Notes under the pieces: generated by a model
What the model was told of the DNA's origin: nothing
The model's input: only the letters and a program-made list of their open reading frames with translations
The model's database searches: none
From: Sulfurovaceae bacterium
Lineage (GTDB): Bacteria; Campylobacterota; Campylobacteria; Campylobacterales; Sulfurovaceae
Reading direction: 5' to 3'
NCBI GenBank assembly: GCA_028715055.1
Contig: JAQTLE010000001.1
Coordinates: 186,001 to 250,000, forward strand
Length of the DNA: 64,000 nt
Made by a program: the position numbers and the translations under genes
Part shown: positions 27,669 to 36,813 of the stretch, one piece after another
Position numbering within the stretch: position 1 is the first letter of the stretch
How the letters are laid out: every line of letters starts with the position of its first letter

Positions 27669-28532
27669 TCATTCTTCTTTTTGTTCACTTTCTTTAATAG
27701 TTTTATAAAAATAGGCAAGACCTATGAACATCAGCGTAGTGCCCAATAGTAGCCAAAAAGCAGAGAGCATTTGAGTATAATCGCTTATAGCAATTTTGAA
27801 GACCACCATTAATGTTTCTATAGACAAAGCAATAATTATGGAAACTAAAAATCTGCCTAAAATTTTATATTGTCTATCTTCTTCATGATGAAATGCGCGA
27901 AATAATACTTCATGTTCAAAGATTTGACTCGAGAGATCATAGATAGCAATACCAAGTGTAATGGCTATGATGGATTGAAAAATATTATGCAACAAATTCA
28001 TATCTCCCTTGGCAAAAAGTATCATTGCAAATATATATCCTCCATATACAATTAGAGCAATAGCAACTACACCGAGGAAAAACGCGCCTAAAAAATATAC
28101 ACTCCGTTTTATTTTGTCATACAGATCATTATATTCAATAAGTTTTAATTCTTCCAGGAGTTCTATTAGATTAATGTCAAAAACATAATATATCTCGCCC
28201 ACTTTATGTACCGCAGATAGGCTTGCTCTGCCCGTACGATGATGAATATACGGATTTGAGATATAAAATCCTCTTTCATCTACAGCAACCTTAGAAAAAT
28301 AATGACTTTTTTGGCTGCCTTTGCTTTCTAACTCTTGTCTTTTTTTGCAAACAGTCGGAGAGATTTGAATATAATTATTATCTACTGCATATAATAATTG
28401 GATCATTTTGTTTTCTTTTAGAATTTTATCTGCATTTTGAATGTAGTCTTGAGGCAAGCTTTTAATAAGAGTAACAACAAATTCATCAACTGTATTTTTA
28501 TGTTTTTTGTAAATTGCAATAACTTCTTTCAT
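27669..28532 (-). CDS. Membrane protein with N-terminal Cache/PDC-like sensor domain
   Basis: A 287-residue protein. The N-terminal half (about 1-125) looks like a PDC/Cache sensor fold: ISPTVC, FSKVAVDERGFYISNPYI, then TGRASLSAV. No signal peptide or first membrane segment precedes it, so it would be cytosolic, which is unusual for Cache domains. The C-terminal half (about 145-280) has four hydrophobic segments and a charged tail. No kinase, HAMP or methyl-accepting domain follows, so the output is unknown. GGAGG gives a strong ribosome site. It is monocistronic, convergent with the aas-like gene and downstream of glnA. Confidence 0.6.
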   Translation of the reverse strand: MKEVIAIYKKHKNTVDEFVVTLIKSLPQDYIQNADKILKENKMIQLLYAVDNNYIQISPTVCKKRQELESKGSQKSHYFSKVAVDERGFYISNPYIHHRTGRASLSAVHKVGEIYYVFDINLIELLEELKLIEYNDLYDKIKRSVYFLGAFFLGVVAIALIVYGGYIFAMILFAKGDMNLLHNIFQSIIAITLGIAIYDLSSQIFEHEVLFRAFHHEEDRQYKILGRFLVSIIIALSIETLMVVFKIAISDYTQMLSAFWLLLGTTLMFIGLAYFYKTIKESEQKEE

Positions 28533-28610
28533 AATTTTACCTCCGTAAAATTTAATTGATGAATTATTATAGCGTAAAAAATATAGGAAAATTTATTGTT
28601 TGATTGTGGT

Positions 28611-28636
28611 TTTGCACCATCGAAAAATGGTGCAAA
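28611..28636 (-). terminator. Hairpin after glnA
   Basis: TTTGCACCAT (28611-28620) and ATGGTGCAAA (28627-28636) form a perfect 10-bp stem with a six-base loop, five bases beyond the glnA stop. The T-run lies in the loop rather than downstream. Confidence 0.55.
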
Positions 28637-28641
28637 GAGAT

Positions 28642-30069
28642 TTAGCAAGAGTAAGTAGATCTGATCTCGAATGGAGTTGGTCTAGCTTCATCTGGCCATA
28701 CTTGTCTTTCAAATTGATAGTGTTGATATGTATCTATGAATTCTTTTGTCATTACAGGCATCAAGAAACCATGATCAGCAATCAATCCTTCTACCGCCTC
28801 TCTAAGAGTATGAGGCATTTGAGGGATATGTTTTTCTCTGATTTCATCTAGGCTGAGTTCGAACAAATCTTCATCCATCGGCCCAACAGGTACATTTTTA
28901 TTTTTGATACCATCAAGTCCGGCTAGCATTAATACCGCAAAACAAAGGTATGGACAAGATGTAGAATCCGGGAATCTAGTTTCAATTCTAGTAGCCCCTT
29001 CACCTGCGCCATATGGAATACGGCATGATGCTGATCTGTTTTGGCTAGAATATGTAAGGATACTAGGTGCCTCAAAACCAGGGATCAATCTTTTATAAGA
29101 ATTTGTACTAGGATTTGTAAATGCTGCTACTGCTGCTGAATGTTTGAAAATACCACCTAGATAATGCAATGCCATTTCGCTTAGATTACCGTATTCGCCT
29201 TGTTTATAGAAAAGATTTTTGCCATCTTTCCAGATAGATTGGTGTACATGCATGCCGTTTCCGTTATCGCCATAAAGCGGTTTTGGCATAAATGTAGCAC
29301 TTTTACCATTTAAGTGAGCTACCATTTTGATGACATATTTAAGTTTTTGAACATTATCCGCTGCTTCAACAAGTGTACCGAATTTTACACCGATCTCATG
29401 TTGGCCTTGTGCAACTTCATGGTGGCCCAGTACTACTTCTAGACCTACATCTTCAAGCACTTGCATCATTTCAGCTCTCAAGTCAACGCCTGAGTCTATA
29501 GGCATAACAGGAAAATATCCGCCTTTTGTTCTTGCGCGATGACCCATATTTCCAAATTCCATATCTTTGTCATCATTCCATTCACCGTCAACTGTATCAA
29601 CTCTATAATATGATTCATTGACGGCAAGTTTGATTTTTACATCTTCAAATATGAAAAATTCATTTTCCGGTCCAAAATATGCTGCATCCCCAATGCCGGC
29701 ATTTTCTAAATGTTGTAGTGCTTTTTTGGCAATACTTCTAGGACATTTTTCATAAAGATCGTTTTTATAAATATCATATACGTCGCATATAACTATGATA
29801 GTACTATCGGCAGTGAAAGGATCTAAAAATGCAGTTGGTACATCAGGCTTGAGAAGCATATCTGATCTATTGATAGGCTGCCATGCTTCGATAGAAGATC
29901 CATCAAATGGAAGACCATTTTCCAACATGCTAGCACTAACAGCGCTCATACGATAACTAACATGATGCCACATGCCTTTTAGATCCGTGAAACGAAAATC
30001 TACAAATTGCACCTCGTTTTCTTCACAAAATTTGTAAAATTCGTCTATGTTTTTGACAAATTTGCCCAT
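28642..30069 (-). CDS. glnA: Type I glutamine synthetase
   Basis: Condenses ammonia and glutamate at the cost of ATP; the main ammonium-assimilating enzyme. The N-terminal beta-grasp has [19 protein letters not shown] is the family loop, and catalytic stretches include [18 protein letters not shown] and [10 protein letters not shown]. At 475 residues it is full length. The adenylylation loop NLYDLP is replaced by DLFELS with Phe at about residue 403, so GlnE-type control cannot act; the same loss is known in Helicobacter. AAGGAG precedes the ATG, a minus-strand TATAAT lies upstream and a hairpin follows. It is monocistronic. Confidence 0.97.
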   Translation of the reverse strand: MGKFVKNIDEFYKFCEENEVQFVDFRFTDLKGMWHHVSYRMSAVSASMLENGLPFDGSSIEAWQPINRSDMLLKPDVPTAFLDPFTADSTIIVICDVYDIYKNDLYEKCPRSIAKKALQHLENAGIGDAAYFGPENEFFIFEDVKIKLAVNESYYRVDTVDGEWNDDKDMEFGNMGHRARTKGGYFPVMPIDSGVDLRAEMMQVLEDVGLEVVLGHHEVAQGQHEIGVKFGTLVEAADNVQKLKYVIKMVAHLNGKSATFMPKPLYGDNGNGMHVHQSIWKDGKNLFYKQGEYGNLSEMALHYLGGIFKHSAAVAAFTNPSTNSYKRLIPGFEAPSILTYSSQNRSASCRIPYGAGEGATRIETRFPDSTSCPYLCFAVLMLAGLDGIKNKNVPVGPMDEDLFELSLDEIREKHIPQMPHTLREAVEGLIADHGFLMPVMTKEFIDTYQHYQFERQVWPDEARPTPFEIRSTYSC

Positions 30070-30100
30070 AAATACTCCTTGATAATTTTTAATACCTTAT

Positions 30101-30106
30101 ATTATA
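30101..30106 (-). promoter_or_regulatory. -10 box of the glnA promoter
   Basis: Plus-strand ATTATA reads TATAAT on the minus strand, 32 bp before the glnA ATG. The 72-bp spacer to hisJ holds nothing else clear. Confidence 0.5.
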
Positions 30107-30141
30107 CCTATAACTTCTCTTATTGCAACTTGATTTTGTGC

Positions 30142-30921
30142 CTAAAAATTAAGCAATTGCTTATCTCTATCACGAAATGTCATGACTTTAGTGTATCCAA
30201 TTTCTTTAGCCAGAGCCATCGCTTCATTATATCCGTGTCCTATATGTTCTATTTTGTGTGCGTCAGAACCAAATGTAATAGGAATTTCAAGTTCATACAT
30301 CTCTTCAATAAGTGCTTTGGATGGATAAATTTCTTCAATCGGTTTACGAAGTCCTGCAGTGTTTATTTCTATGGTCATATCTGATTTCTTTATAGCTTTT
30401 AGTGCATTTTTAGCTAATATTCTCACATCTTTTGTCGGCAAAAACTTAAAAACTTTAAGGAGATCAAGATGCCCTGCTATATCAAGCAGTCCACTTTTTG
30501 CCATGGATTCTACCGCATCAAAATAGTTTTGCCAAATCTCGTTTATATCTTTGCCTTCATAGCCGCCTATGAATTCCGGATTATCAAAACCCCACTCATT
30601 TATGAAATGCACGGAACCGATTAGATAATCTACCTTGGCTTTTAGAACTCTTTCATCCATATATCTGGGCAAAAAATCAATCTCATAACCCAGTAATATT
30701 TCTATTTTATCTTGATATCTTATGCGTGCATCTAAAATATCTTTTTCATATAATTTCATTTCATCAAAAGATAAACGATAATTTTTATCAAATTCCATAG
30801 GAGCATGTTCGGAAAAGCCATAAATATCTATACCTAAAGTGATGGCCTTTTGAATATATTCATCAACTGTACCATCAGCATGGTTGCATAAAGTTGTGTG
30901 ATTATGGAGATCGATTCTCAT
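30142..30921 (-). CDS. hisJ: Histidinol-phosphatase, PHP family (HisJ)
   Basis: Metal-dependent PHP-domain phosphatase for the penultimate step of histidine synthesis. Metal-binding motifs are DLHNHTTLCNHADG (residues about 4-17), GFSEHAP (about 37), GSVHF (about 99), GHLDLLK (about 142) and GSDAHK (about 219). The natural start is the ATG at 30921, six bases after AAGG; a longer in-frame extension would run into the divergent U32 gene. The length, 259, fits HisJ. It is divergent from the U32 gene across 98 bp. Confidence 0.88.
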   Translation of the reverse strand: MRIDLHNHTTLCNHADGTVDEYIQKAITLGIDIYGFSEHAPMEFDKNYRLSFDEMKLYEKDILDARIRYQDKIEILLGYEIDFLPRYMDERVLKAKVDYLIGSVHFINEWGFDNPEFIGGYEGKDINEIWQNYFDAVESMAKSGLLDIAGHLDLLKVFKFLPTKDVRILAKNALKAIKKSDMTIEINTAGLRKPIEEIYPSKALIEEMYELEIPITFGSDAHKIEHIGHGYNEAMALAKEIGYTKVMTFRDRDKQLLNF

Positions 30922-31019
30922 CATGTACCTTGTTGGTTTTTGTATCATTGTACCATGTTTGTGTCTGTTTTTTACTCTCAATTGGATACAATATACAAAA
31001 AATATTAAAGTAAAATACA

Positions 31020-32336
31020 ATGCAACAAAAGATTGAACTTTTATCACCGGCAGGAAATTTAGAAAAATTACAAATTGCACTAGGATATGGGGCAGATGCC
31101 GTATACGGCGGTGTAAGCAGCTTTTCTCTTCGTATACGTTCGGGGAAAGAGTTTGATATGGAGTCGTTTTCCAAAGGCATTGAATATGCACATTCACTAG
31201 GTAAAAAAGTTTATGTGACGATCAATAGTTTTCCATTTAATTCCCAGATCAAACTATATGAAAAACATATATCTCAAATGAGCGAACTTAGTCCTGATGC
31301 TCTTATAGTAGCAAGTCCTGGGATAGTCAAAATGGCAAATAAAATCGCCCCGCATATTCCTATACATTTGTCTACCCAAGCAAATGTCATGAATGCCCTT
31401 GATGCCCAAGTATATTATGACATGGGTGTTAAACGAATTATTGCAGCTAGAGAGATAAGTCTAAAGGATTGCGAGGCTATAAAAAGAGCTATTCCTGAGC
31501 TTGAGATTGAAGTTTTTGTGCATGGCTCTATGTGTTTTGCATATAGTGGAAGATGTCTTATATCTGCTCTTCAGATGGGTAGAGTTCCAAACAGGGGAAG
31601 CTGCGCAAATGATTGCAGATTCCCGTATGAAGTCTATGCGCACAATCCGGAGACAAATACCACTTTTAGGCTAGATGAAGAAGGGGGCATAGGCACTTAT
31701 ATCATGAATGCCAAAGATATGAACATGGCATCCCATGTTGATGAGATAATAGCTTCCGGGGTTATAGACAGTTTGAAAATCGAAGGGCGCACCAAATCAC
31801 CTTATTATGTTGGTATAGTAACAAAAGCTTATAGACATGCAATAGATGATTATTATGCCGGTAAATTCAATGCTGATATTTACCAACAGGAGCTTAATAC
31901 TACTCAAAATAGAGGATTTACGGATGCCTATCTCATTAGCCGTCCTTTTGAGAGACATGATACCCAGTCACATGACTTTACTATTCAATATGGCACTCAT
32001 CAAGTAGCTGCACTTGTAAGCAGAGATGGTAAAACATGGAGATGCAAGGATAAAACTTGCGTTGGAGATAAATTGGAAATTATCCTTCCTGCAGGCAAAA
32101 GTATAGAGCTTGTTGATAACGAGTATGGTGTTATCGCAGAGGAAGACGGAAAATATTGGTTAACTATCAAGAAAATCATCTCTACTGAAGGAAGAGAGTT
32201 TGAGTGTATCCACAGTGGAGATGAGCGAGATATAATATTGCCCACTACTTTGCCTAGATATACTATTTTAAGAAGGGGCATAACCGAAGCATTAGAGAAA
32301 AAAGGTTTACATGAAAGTGGTGGATGTGGGGATTAA
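31020..32336 (+). CDS. U32 family protein, TrhP/YegQ-like
   Basis: U32-family protein. Relatives TrhP/YegQ work with prephenate in making 5-hydroxyuridine at tRNA wobble position 34, so an RNA-modification role is more likely than proteolysis. The N-terminal TIM-barrel signature is LLSPAGNLEKLQIAL. The U32 signature is EVFVHGSMCFAYSGRC near residue 164, followed by GRVPNRGSCANDC with the cysteines thought to hold a cluster. SLKIEGRTKS comes later. At 438 residues it is typical. A TACAAT -10 lies upstream, but no strong ribosome site is seen. Confidence 0.85.
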   Translation: MQQKIELLSPAGNLEKLQIALGYGADAVYGGVSSFSLRIRSGKEFDMESFSKGIEYAHSLGKKVYVTINSFPFNSQIKLYEKHISQMSELSPDALIVASPGIVKMANKIAPHIPIHLSTQANVMNALDAQVYYDMGVKRIIAAREISLKDCEAIKRAIPELEIEVFVHGSMCFAYSGRCLISALQMGRVPNRGSCANDCRFPYEVYAHNPETNTTFRLDEEGGIGTYIMNAKDMNMASHVDEIIASGVIDSLKIEGRTKSPYYVGIVTKAYRHAIDDYYAGKFNADIYQQELNTTQNRGFTDAYLISRPFERHDTQSHDFTIQYGTHQVAALVSRDGKTWRCKDKTCVGDKLEIILPAGKSIELVDNEYGVIAEEDGKYWLTIKKIISTEGREFECIHSGDERDIILPTTLPRYTILRRGITEALEKKGLHESGGCGD

Positions 32337-32356
32337 CCATATTTTTGGTAGAATGC

Positions 32357-32434
32357 TATAAGTTTACAAAATGAGACTTTGGTCTTAAATACATTTCTCA
32401 TTTTAGAGCAAGCGGGACTAGGGTTCCACTTCCC
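32357..32434 (+). promoter_or_regulatory. purE promoter (extended -10) and structured leader
   Basis: TATAAG at 32357-32362 is preceded by TG, an extended -10. The transcript would begin near the 9-bp inverted repeat AAAATGAGA (32368-32376) / TCTCATTTT (32396-32404). GGGA (32414-32417) / TCCC (32431-32434) then encloses CTAGGGTTCC. The pairing is seen; any ligand or protein control is unknown. Confidence 0.4.
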
Positions 32435-32462
32435 AAAAAGATTAAATTTTCAAAGGAAAAAT

Positions 32463-32957
32463 ATGAAATTTGTATCTATAATCATTGGCAGCAAAAGTGA
32501 TTATGAAGTCATGCAAGAGTGTAGTGCTACGTTAGAAAAATTCGGCGTACCATATGAGCTTATAATATCATCTGCTCACAGAAGTCCGGAGAGAACCAAA
32601 GATTATGTTAAAGCTGCTGAAGCCAAAGGAGCCCAAGTCTTCATAGCTGCTGCCGGTATGGCGGCCCATTTAGCCGGAGCATTAGCTGCAAGTACTACCA
32701 AGCCGGTTCTTGGTGTGCCTATGGTAAGCGGAGAGCTCAGAGGTCAAGATGCCTTGCTTAGTACTGTGATGATGCCCGCTGGCATGCCTGTGGGGACTGT
32801 AGCTATAGGTAAAGCAGGAGCTACAAATGCAGCGTATCTAGCTATACAGATCATGGCACTTCAAGATGATGAACTCAAAGTTAAACTCCAAGAAGACCGC
32901 ATAGCAAAAGCCAAAAAAGTAGAACTTGACTCTAGTGAAATAGAAGTTATTATTTAA
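32463..32957 (+). CDS. purE: N5-carboxyaminoimidazole ribonucleotide mutase
   Basis: Converts N5-CAIR to CAIR in purine synthesis. The class I PurE motif is GSKSDYEVM (residues 9-17), followed by SAHRSPERT (about 40) and the AAGMAAHLAG loop (about 68). At 164 residues it is the exact family size when started at the ATG at 32463, eight bases after AAAGGA. An upstream in-frame extension from 32379 would run through the leader hairpin and is rejected. Its purK partner is not adjacent. It leads a run purE-glutaredoxin-glyQ-Nif3. Confidence 0.95.
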   Translation: MKFVSIIIGSKSDYEVMQECSATLEKFGVPYELIISSAHRSPERTKDYVKAAEAKGAQVFIAAAGMAAHLAGALAASTTKPVLGVPMVSGELRGQDALLSTVMMPAGMPVGTVAIGKAGATNAAYLAIQIMALQDDELKVKLQEDRIAKAKKVELDSSEIEVII

Positions 32958-32968
32958 GGTGCTTGTAT

Positions 32969-33223
32969 ATGGAGCCAAAAAAGAAACCTGCCAAATCGGT
33001 CACTATATTTACATCACCATCATGTGTATGGTGTAATAGAGCCAAAAGTTATTTCACGAGCAAAGGCATACGATTTAAAACAATAGATGTGACTAGAGAT
33101 AAGTTTGCTGCAGAAGATTGCAGAAAACACGGATGCCGCGGCGTACCGGTCATTCTAATCGGCGGCACCTTTTGGATATGTGGATTTGATGAAAAAAAAA
33201 TTGAAAATGCGTTAGGAAAATAG
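32969..33223 (+). CDS. Glutaredoxin-family thiol protein
   Basis: Small dithiol oxidoreductase of the glutaredoxin/NrdH type. The redox site is CVWC in FTSPSCVWCNRAKSYF (residues about 12-27), and the cis-Pro loop is RGVPVILIGG. At 84 residues it is typical. ATG at 32969 has AAGG nine bases upstream; TTG at 32963 would be too close. It lies between purE and glyQ, with the glyQ ATG touching its stop. An A9 run near the C-terminus is within a lysine stretch. Confidence 0.88.
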   Translation: MEPKKKPAKSVTIFTSPSCVWCNRAKSYFTSKGIRFKTIDVTRDKFAAEDCRKHGCRGVPVILIGGTFWICGFDEKKIENALGK

Positions 33224-34120
33224 ATGAATAATAACAGTATAACATTTAGCCAATTGCTACTTAAACTTCAAGAGTTTTGGAGTGAGCAAGGTTGTACAAT
33301 AGTCCAGCCGTATGACATGCCAGCCGGTGCGGGCACATTCCATCCGGCGACATTGCTTAGAAGTTTAGACAGTACACCGTGGAGTACGGCATATGTGGCA
33401 CCAAGCCGTCGTCCTACAGATGGCAGATATGGAGAAAATCCAAATCGTTTAGGGGCATATTATCAGTTCCAAGTACTCATCAAACCAAGTCCGGATAATA
33501 TCCAAGAGCTTTATCTAAAAAGTTTGGAGTTTTTGGGACTTAATCTAAAAGAGCACGATATCCGTTTTGTAGAAGATAACTGGGAATCTCCGACTCTTGG
33601 AGCTTGGGGACTTGGTTGGGAAGTATGGCTTGATGGTATGGAAGTAACGCAATTTACTTATTTTCAACAAGTAGGGGGCATAGCTTGCGATCCTGTAGCT
33701 GTAGAGATCACTTATGGTACAGAAAGACTTGCTATGTACTTACAAGGAGTTGAGAGCGTATTTGATATAGTTTGGAATCGCAACAAAGATGAGGTAATAA
33801 CTTATGCCGACGTACATAAAGAAGGCGAATACGAATTTAGCAAATATCACTTTGAAGTTGCAAATATAGATAAACTGTTTGCAAGATTTGAAGATGCCAG
33901 CAATGAGTGTAATGTATGCTTGGAAGCAGGGCTTCCGTTGCCGGCATATGATGAATGCATGAGAGCAGCCCATGCTTTTAATGTACTTGATGCTAGAAAA
34001 GCAATTTCTCAAGCCCAAAGACAAAATTATATTCTTAAAATTCGTGAGTTAAGTAAAGGATGTGCTGAACTTTATAAAGCACAAGAGAGCCAGAGAAATG
34101 AAAGAGTAAAAGCTAGATAA
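33224..34120 (+). CDS. glyQ: Glycyl-tRNA synthetase alpha subunit
   Basis: Catalytic alpha chain of the bacterial alpha2-beta2 glycyl-tRNA synthetase. Family stretches include [20 protein letters not shown] (residues 17-36), [20 protein letters not shown] and [18 protein letters not shown]. At 298 residues it is full length. The beta subunit gene glyS is not adjacent, as is common in Campylobacterota. It sits upstream of the Nif3-like gene, as I recall from Helicobacter and Campylobacter. Confidence 0.97.
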   Translation: MNNNSITFSQLLLKLQEFWSEQGCTIVQPYDMPAGAGTFHPATLLRSLDSTPWSTAYVAPSRRPTDGRYGENPNRLGAYYQFQVLIKPSPDNIQELYLKSLEFLGLNLKEHDIRFVEDNWESPTLGAWGLGWEVWLDGMEVTQFTYFQQVGGIACDPVAVEITYGTERLAMYLQGVESVFDIVWNRNKDEVITYADVHKEGEYEFSKYHFEVANIDKLFARFEDASNECNVCLEAGLPLPAYDECMRAAHAFNVLDARKAISQAQRQNYILKIRELSKGCAELYKAQESQRNERVKAR

Positions 34121-34132
34121 CTTAGGACATAT

Positions 34133-34858
34133 ATGAAAATTTCAGAAATTTATACATTTCTTGATGCAATGAGTCCTTTTTCTTTGCAGGAAAAATGGGA
34201 CAATAGCGGACTTGTTATCGGTTCCATGGATAGAGAGATAGAGCAGATTTATATCGCATTGGATGTAGATAATCATATGCTAGACAGTATTAAACCAAAT
34301 AGCCTAATCATTACACATCACCCTCTTATTTTTGGAGGATTGACTTTCCTCGATCTTTCTAAATATCCAGCCAATCTAATTGAGACTATGATCAAAAAAG
34401 ATATAAGTCTTATCGCAATGCACACTAATTTTGATAAAACTCATTTAAACAGATATGTATTTGAGCATGTTTTAGGATTTAAACTCGAAAAGCAAAGTGA
34501 TTTTATCTGTAAAACAAATGGTATTTGGACCAAAGAAGAGCTAATAGAACTTTTAAAAAATAAATTTAAGCTCGAAACACTAAAAGTAGTTGCTCCAAAA
34601 GACAAGATAACTTCTATAGCAATGATTACCGGCTCTGGAGCATCACTCATGGATGAAATTGATGCCGATTGTTTTTTGACCGGAGACATAAAGTATCACG
34701 ATGCTATAAAGGCTATAAGTCAAAACCTCATGATGGTAGATATCGGGCATTATGAGAGTGAACGATATTTTGTAGATATTTTAGCAGAGCATTTGCAAGT
34801 TTTACCTATTTTGGCTATAATTTCAAATTCAAAAAATCCATTTTCTTTTCTAAAATGA
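34133..34858 (+). CDS. Nif3-like dinuclear metal protein
   Basis: NIF3/YbgI (DUF34) family protein forming hexameric toroids with a dinuclear metal centre; function unsettled. The metal-binding residues appear in LIITHHPLIFGG (about residues 59-70), the AMHTNFDK segment and, near the C-terminus, DIGHYESE. The start has the family's KWDNSGLVIG. At 241 residues it is the short single-core form. AGGA precedes the ATG 12 bases after glyQ. It belongs to the conserved block with the zinc-ribbon protein downstream. Confidence 0.9.
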   Translation: MKISEIYTFLDAMSPFSLQEKWDNSGLVIGSMDREIEQIYIALDVDNHMLDSIKPNSLIITHHPLIFGGLTFLDLSKYPANLIETMIKKDISLIAMHTNFDKTHLNRYVFEHVLGFKLEKQSDFICKTNGIWTKEELIELLKNKFKLETLKVVAPKDKITSIAMITGSGASLMDEIDADCFLTGDIKYHDAIKAISQNLMMVDIGHYESERYFVDILAEHLQVLPILAIISNSKNPFSFLK

Positions 34859-34911
34859 AAATCACCCACACAGGCATTATAATTATGCTTATACACTAAG
34901 AAGGACAACGC

Positions 34912-35631
34912 GTGAACAGAAATCTACTAGAGCTGATAGAACTTTCGAAAATCGATAAAGAGATTGATGGTTATAATCCTCAAATTGAAGCTATCGATAA
35001 AAAACTATTAAAGTCTCAACAAAAGCTTGACGTGCTTCAAGATGAGATAAATAATATAAACACTTCTATTGAAGATAATCATAAAAAAATCAAAACATAC
35101 GAAGAGCAAATCTCTAATTTGAGCGAGCTGCTTAATAAAAATGCAAAAAAAGCCAAAGATGTTTCTACAGAAAAAGAGATGAAGGCACTTTCTCTAGAAG
35201 AAGATATAGCAAAAGAAAAGATGTCATTTGCAAATGAAGAAATAGAAAGAATAGGCAAGATCAATGAGAAAAAAAGCGCTACTTTAGAAGAATTAAACGC
35301 TGGTCTTGAATCTTTAAAAGTATCTTTGGATGAGTCAAATAAAGAAGCTCTTGAGAAAAAAGAAGTGATAGAAAATAGCAAATCAAGTTTATTTGCTAAA
35401 AGAGAAGAGATAGCTGGTGATTTGGAGCAAAAGATTTTAGCATTTTATGAAAAAATAAGACTTTGGGCAGGAAATAGTGCTGTTGTTCCTGTAAGAAAAC
35501 AAGCATGTTATGGTTGTTATATGAAGATCAGCGATAAGTCTTATGCTGATGTTATCAAATCCGAGGAGATTACTACTTGTCCACATTGCGGTAGAATTCT
35601 TTATATCGAGAGTTCAAAGAACGAGGATTAA
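34912..35631 (+). CDS. Coiled-coil zinc-ribbon protein, HP0958/FlgZ-like
   Basis: Homologue of the C4-type zinc-ribbon protein known in Helicobacter as HP0958, which stabilises sigma-54 (RpoN) and affects flagellin mRNA. Residues about 10-180 form a long helical hairpin of coiled coil. Residues about 198-230 hold the zinc ribbon CYGC...CPHC. At 239 residues it fits. The start is GTG at 34912 after AAGGAC. TATAAT (34877-34882) lies 30 bases upstream. The waaA TTG overlaps just beyond the stop. The flagellar role may not apply here, because flagellar genes are absent from their usual places. Confidence 0.88.
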   Translation: MNRNLLELIELSKIDKEIDGYNPQIEAIDKKLLKSQQKLDVLQDEINNINTSIEDNHKKIKTYEEQISNLSELLNKNAKKAKDVSTEKEMKALSLEEDIAKEKMSFANEEIERIGKINEKKSATLEELNAGLESLKVSLDESNKEALEKKEVIENSKSSLFAKREEIAGDLEQKILAFYEKIRLWAGNSAVVPVRKQACYGCYMKISDKSYADVIKSEEITTCPHCGRILYIESSKNED

Positions 35632-36813
35632 TTGCATCGTTTTTTCTTTTTTATATATGTGGTTGTCACTTCTATAGTATGGATTTTGGCCTTACCATTC
35701 TTATGGATACTATCAAAAATAAAATCTAAGCACAAAGAGTCGCTACCTGCAAGATTTTGGCTCAAAAACAATAAACCGTTTTCGCCTGATGGTATTTGGA
35801 TACATTTATGTTCTTTGGGTGAAGCCAAAAGCATAGCTCCGTTAATCAAGCAAATACCAAAAGATCTATTGCGTCTTAGTGCTACGACGAAGACGGGTTT
35901 TGATGAGATTTCCAAATATACAGAACAAAGCAGATATTTACCGTTTGAGCCTTTGTTGTTAAGATGGATCAAACCGCAAAAAATGCTTATAGTCATGGAG
36001 GCGGAACTTTGGTATCTATTATTTGCCGTAGCACGTAAAAAAGGTGCAAAGACATTGCTTGTAAATGCTAGAATAAGTGAAAAATCCTATGATAAGTATT
36101 TGCGTTTTAAGTGGCTATATAGACGTATTTTTGAACAGATAGATGCTGTTTATGCACAAACCGATGAAGACGCACAAAGATTGATTACTTTGGGAGCAAG
36201 CAATGTAGAAGTTATGGGCAACATAAAATTTGCAAGCATCACGAAATCAACCAAAAAACTTCCAAAACCAGATGGCATTTTTGTATGTGCAGCAAGCACT
36301 CATGATAAAGAAGAGTCTTTGATACTTGATGCTTTTAGAACTCTCAAGTCAAAAAAACCTGAAGCCAAGATTTGTATAGCACCTCGCCATCCGGAAAGAT
36401 TTGACAAGGTGGAGCGCATCATGGAATCCTTGGCAAAGATCCAAGGTTGGAGTTATCATCGTTGGAGCCAAAAAGCTGATTTTGAAAGTGATTTAATTCT
36501 CTATGATACCATAGGCGGGCTTGTCAATATATATGCCATCAGTGATGTTGTAGTGCTTGGCGGAGCGTTTGAGCCGATAGGCGGGCATAATGCAGCTGAA
36601 GCTGCCCAATTTGGATGTAAGATAATTTCCGGTAAAAATTATTTCAATCAAAAAGAGATTTTCGGAGGCATAGAAGGTATTTATGCAGTAGAAAATCATG
36701 AGTTAAAAGAGACACTGTCTTACCCAAATCTCTTGTCAAAAACTTCTTTGGTAAGCAGTTGTAATCTAAAGCCGATATCAAAGAGAATAAAAGATGTTCT
36801 ACGAGATCAATAA
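35632..36813 (+). CDS. waaA: 3-deoxy-D-manno-octulosonic acid (Kdo) transferase
   Basis: Inner-membrane GT30 glycosyltransferase that adds Kdo from CMP-Kdo to lipid A precursor. An N-terminal membrane anchor (residues about 2-22) is followed by the acceptor domain with WIHLCSLGEAKS and the donor domain with ASTHDKEE and GGAFEPIGGHNAAEAA. The start is TTG at 35632, directly after the zinc-ribbon stop, with GAGGA five bases upstream. The length, 393, is normal. The 3' end overlaps the YggU gene by 20 bases. Confidence 0.94.
   Translation: MHRFFFFIYVVVTSIVWILALPFLWILSKIKSKHKESLPARFWLKNNKPFSPDGIWIHLCSLGEAKSIAPLIKQIPKDLLRLSATTKTGFDEISKYTEQSRYLPFEPLLLRWIKPQKMLIVMEAELWYLLFAVARKKGAKTLLVNARISEKSYDKYLRFKWLYRRIFEQIDAVYAQTDEDAQRLITLGASNVEVMGNIKFASITKSTKKLPKPDGIFVCAASTHDKEESLILDAFRTLKSKKPEAKICIAPRHPERFDKVERIMESLAKIQGWSYHRWSQKADFESDLILYDTIGGLVNIYAISDVVVLGGAFEPIGGHNAAEAAQFGCKIISGKNYFNQKEIFGGIEGIYAVENHELKETLSYPNLLSKTSLVSSCNLKPISKRIKDVLRDQ

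Noticed and set aside
28600-28851. Plus-strand open frame over the glnA 3' end
   Set aside because: Antisense to glnA and its terminator, without ribosome site.
30922-31197. N-terminal extension of hisJ
   Set aside because: Would overlap the divergent U32 gene; PHP homology starts at MRIDLHNH, which has AAGG in front.
32414-32434. Calling a true ykkC riboswitch at purE
   Set aside because: Only one conserved segment matches; the GGTCCGAGAG-type second segment was not found, so it stays a weak finding.
32379-32462. N-terminal extension of purE
   Set aside because: Runs through the leader hairpin; family start and ribosome site fit 32463.
33190-33200. A9 run in the glutaredoxin gene as a phase-variation tract
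   Set aside because: Ordinary lysine codons near the C-terminus of a housekeeping gene, with no flanking repeat and no likely benefit from switching.
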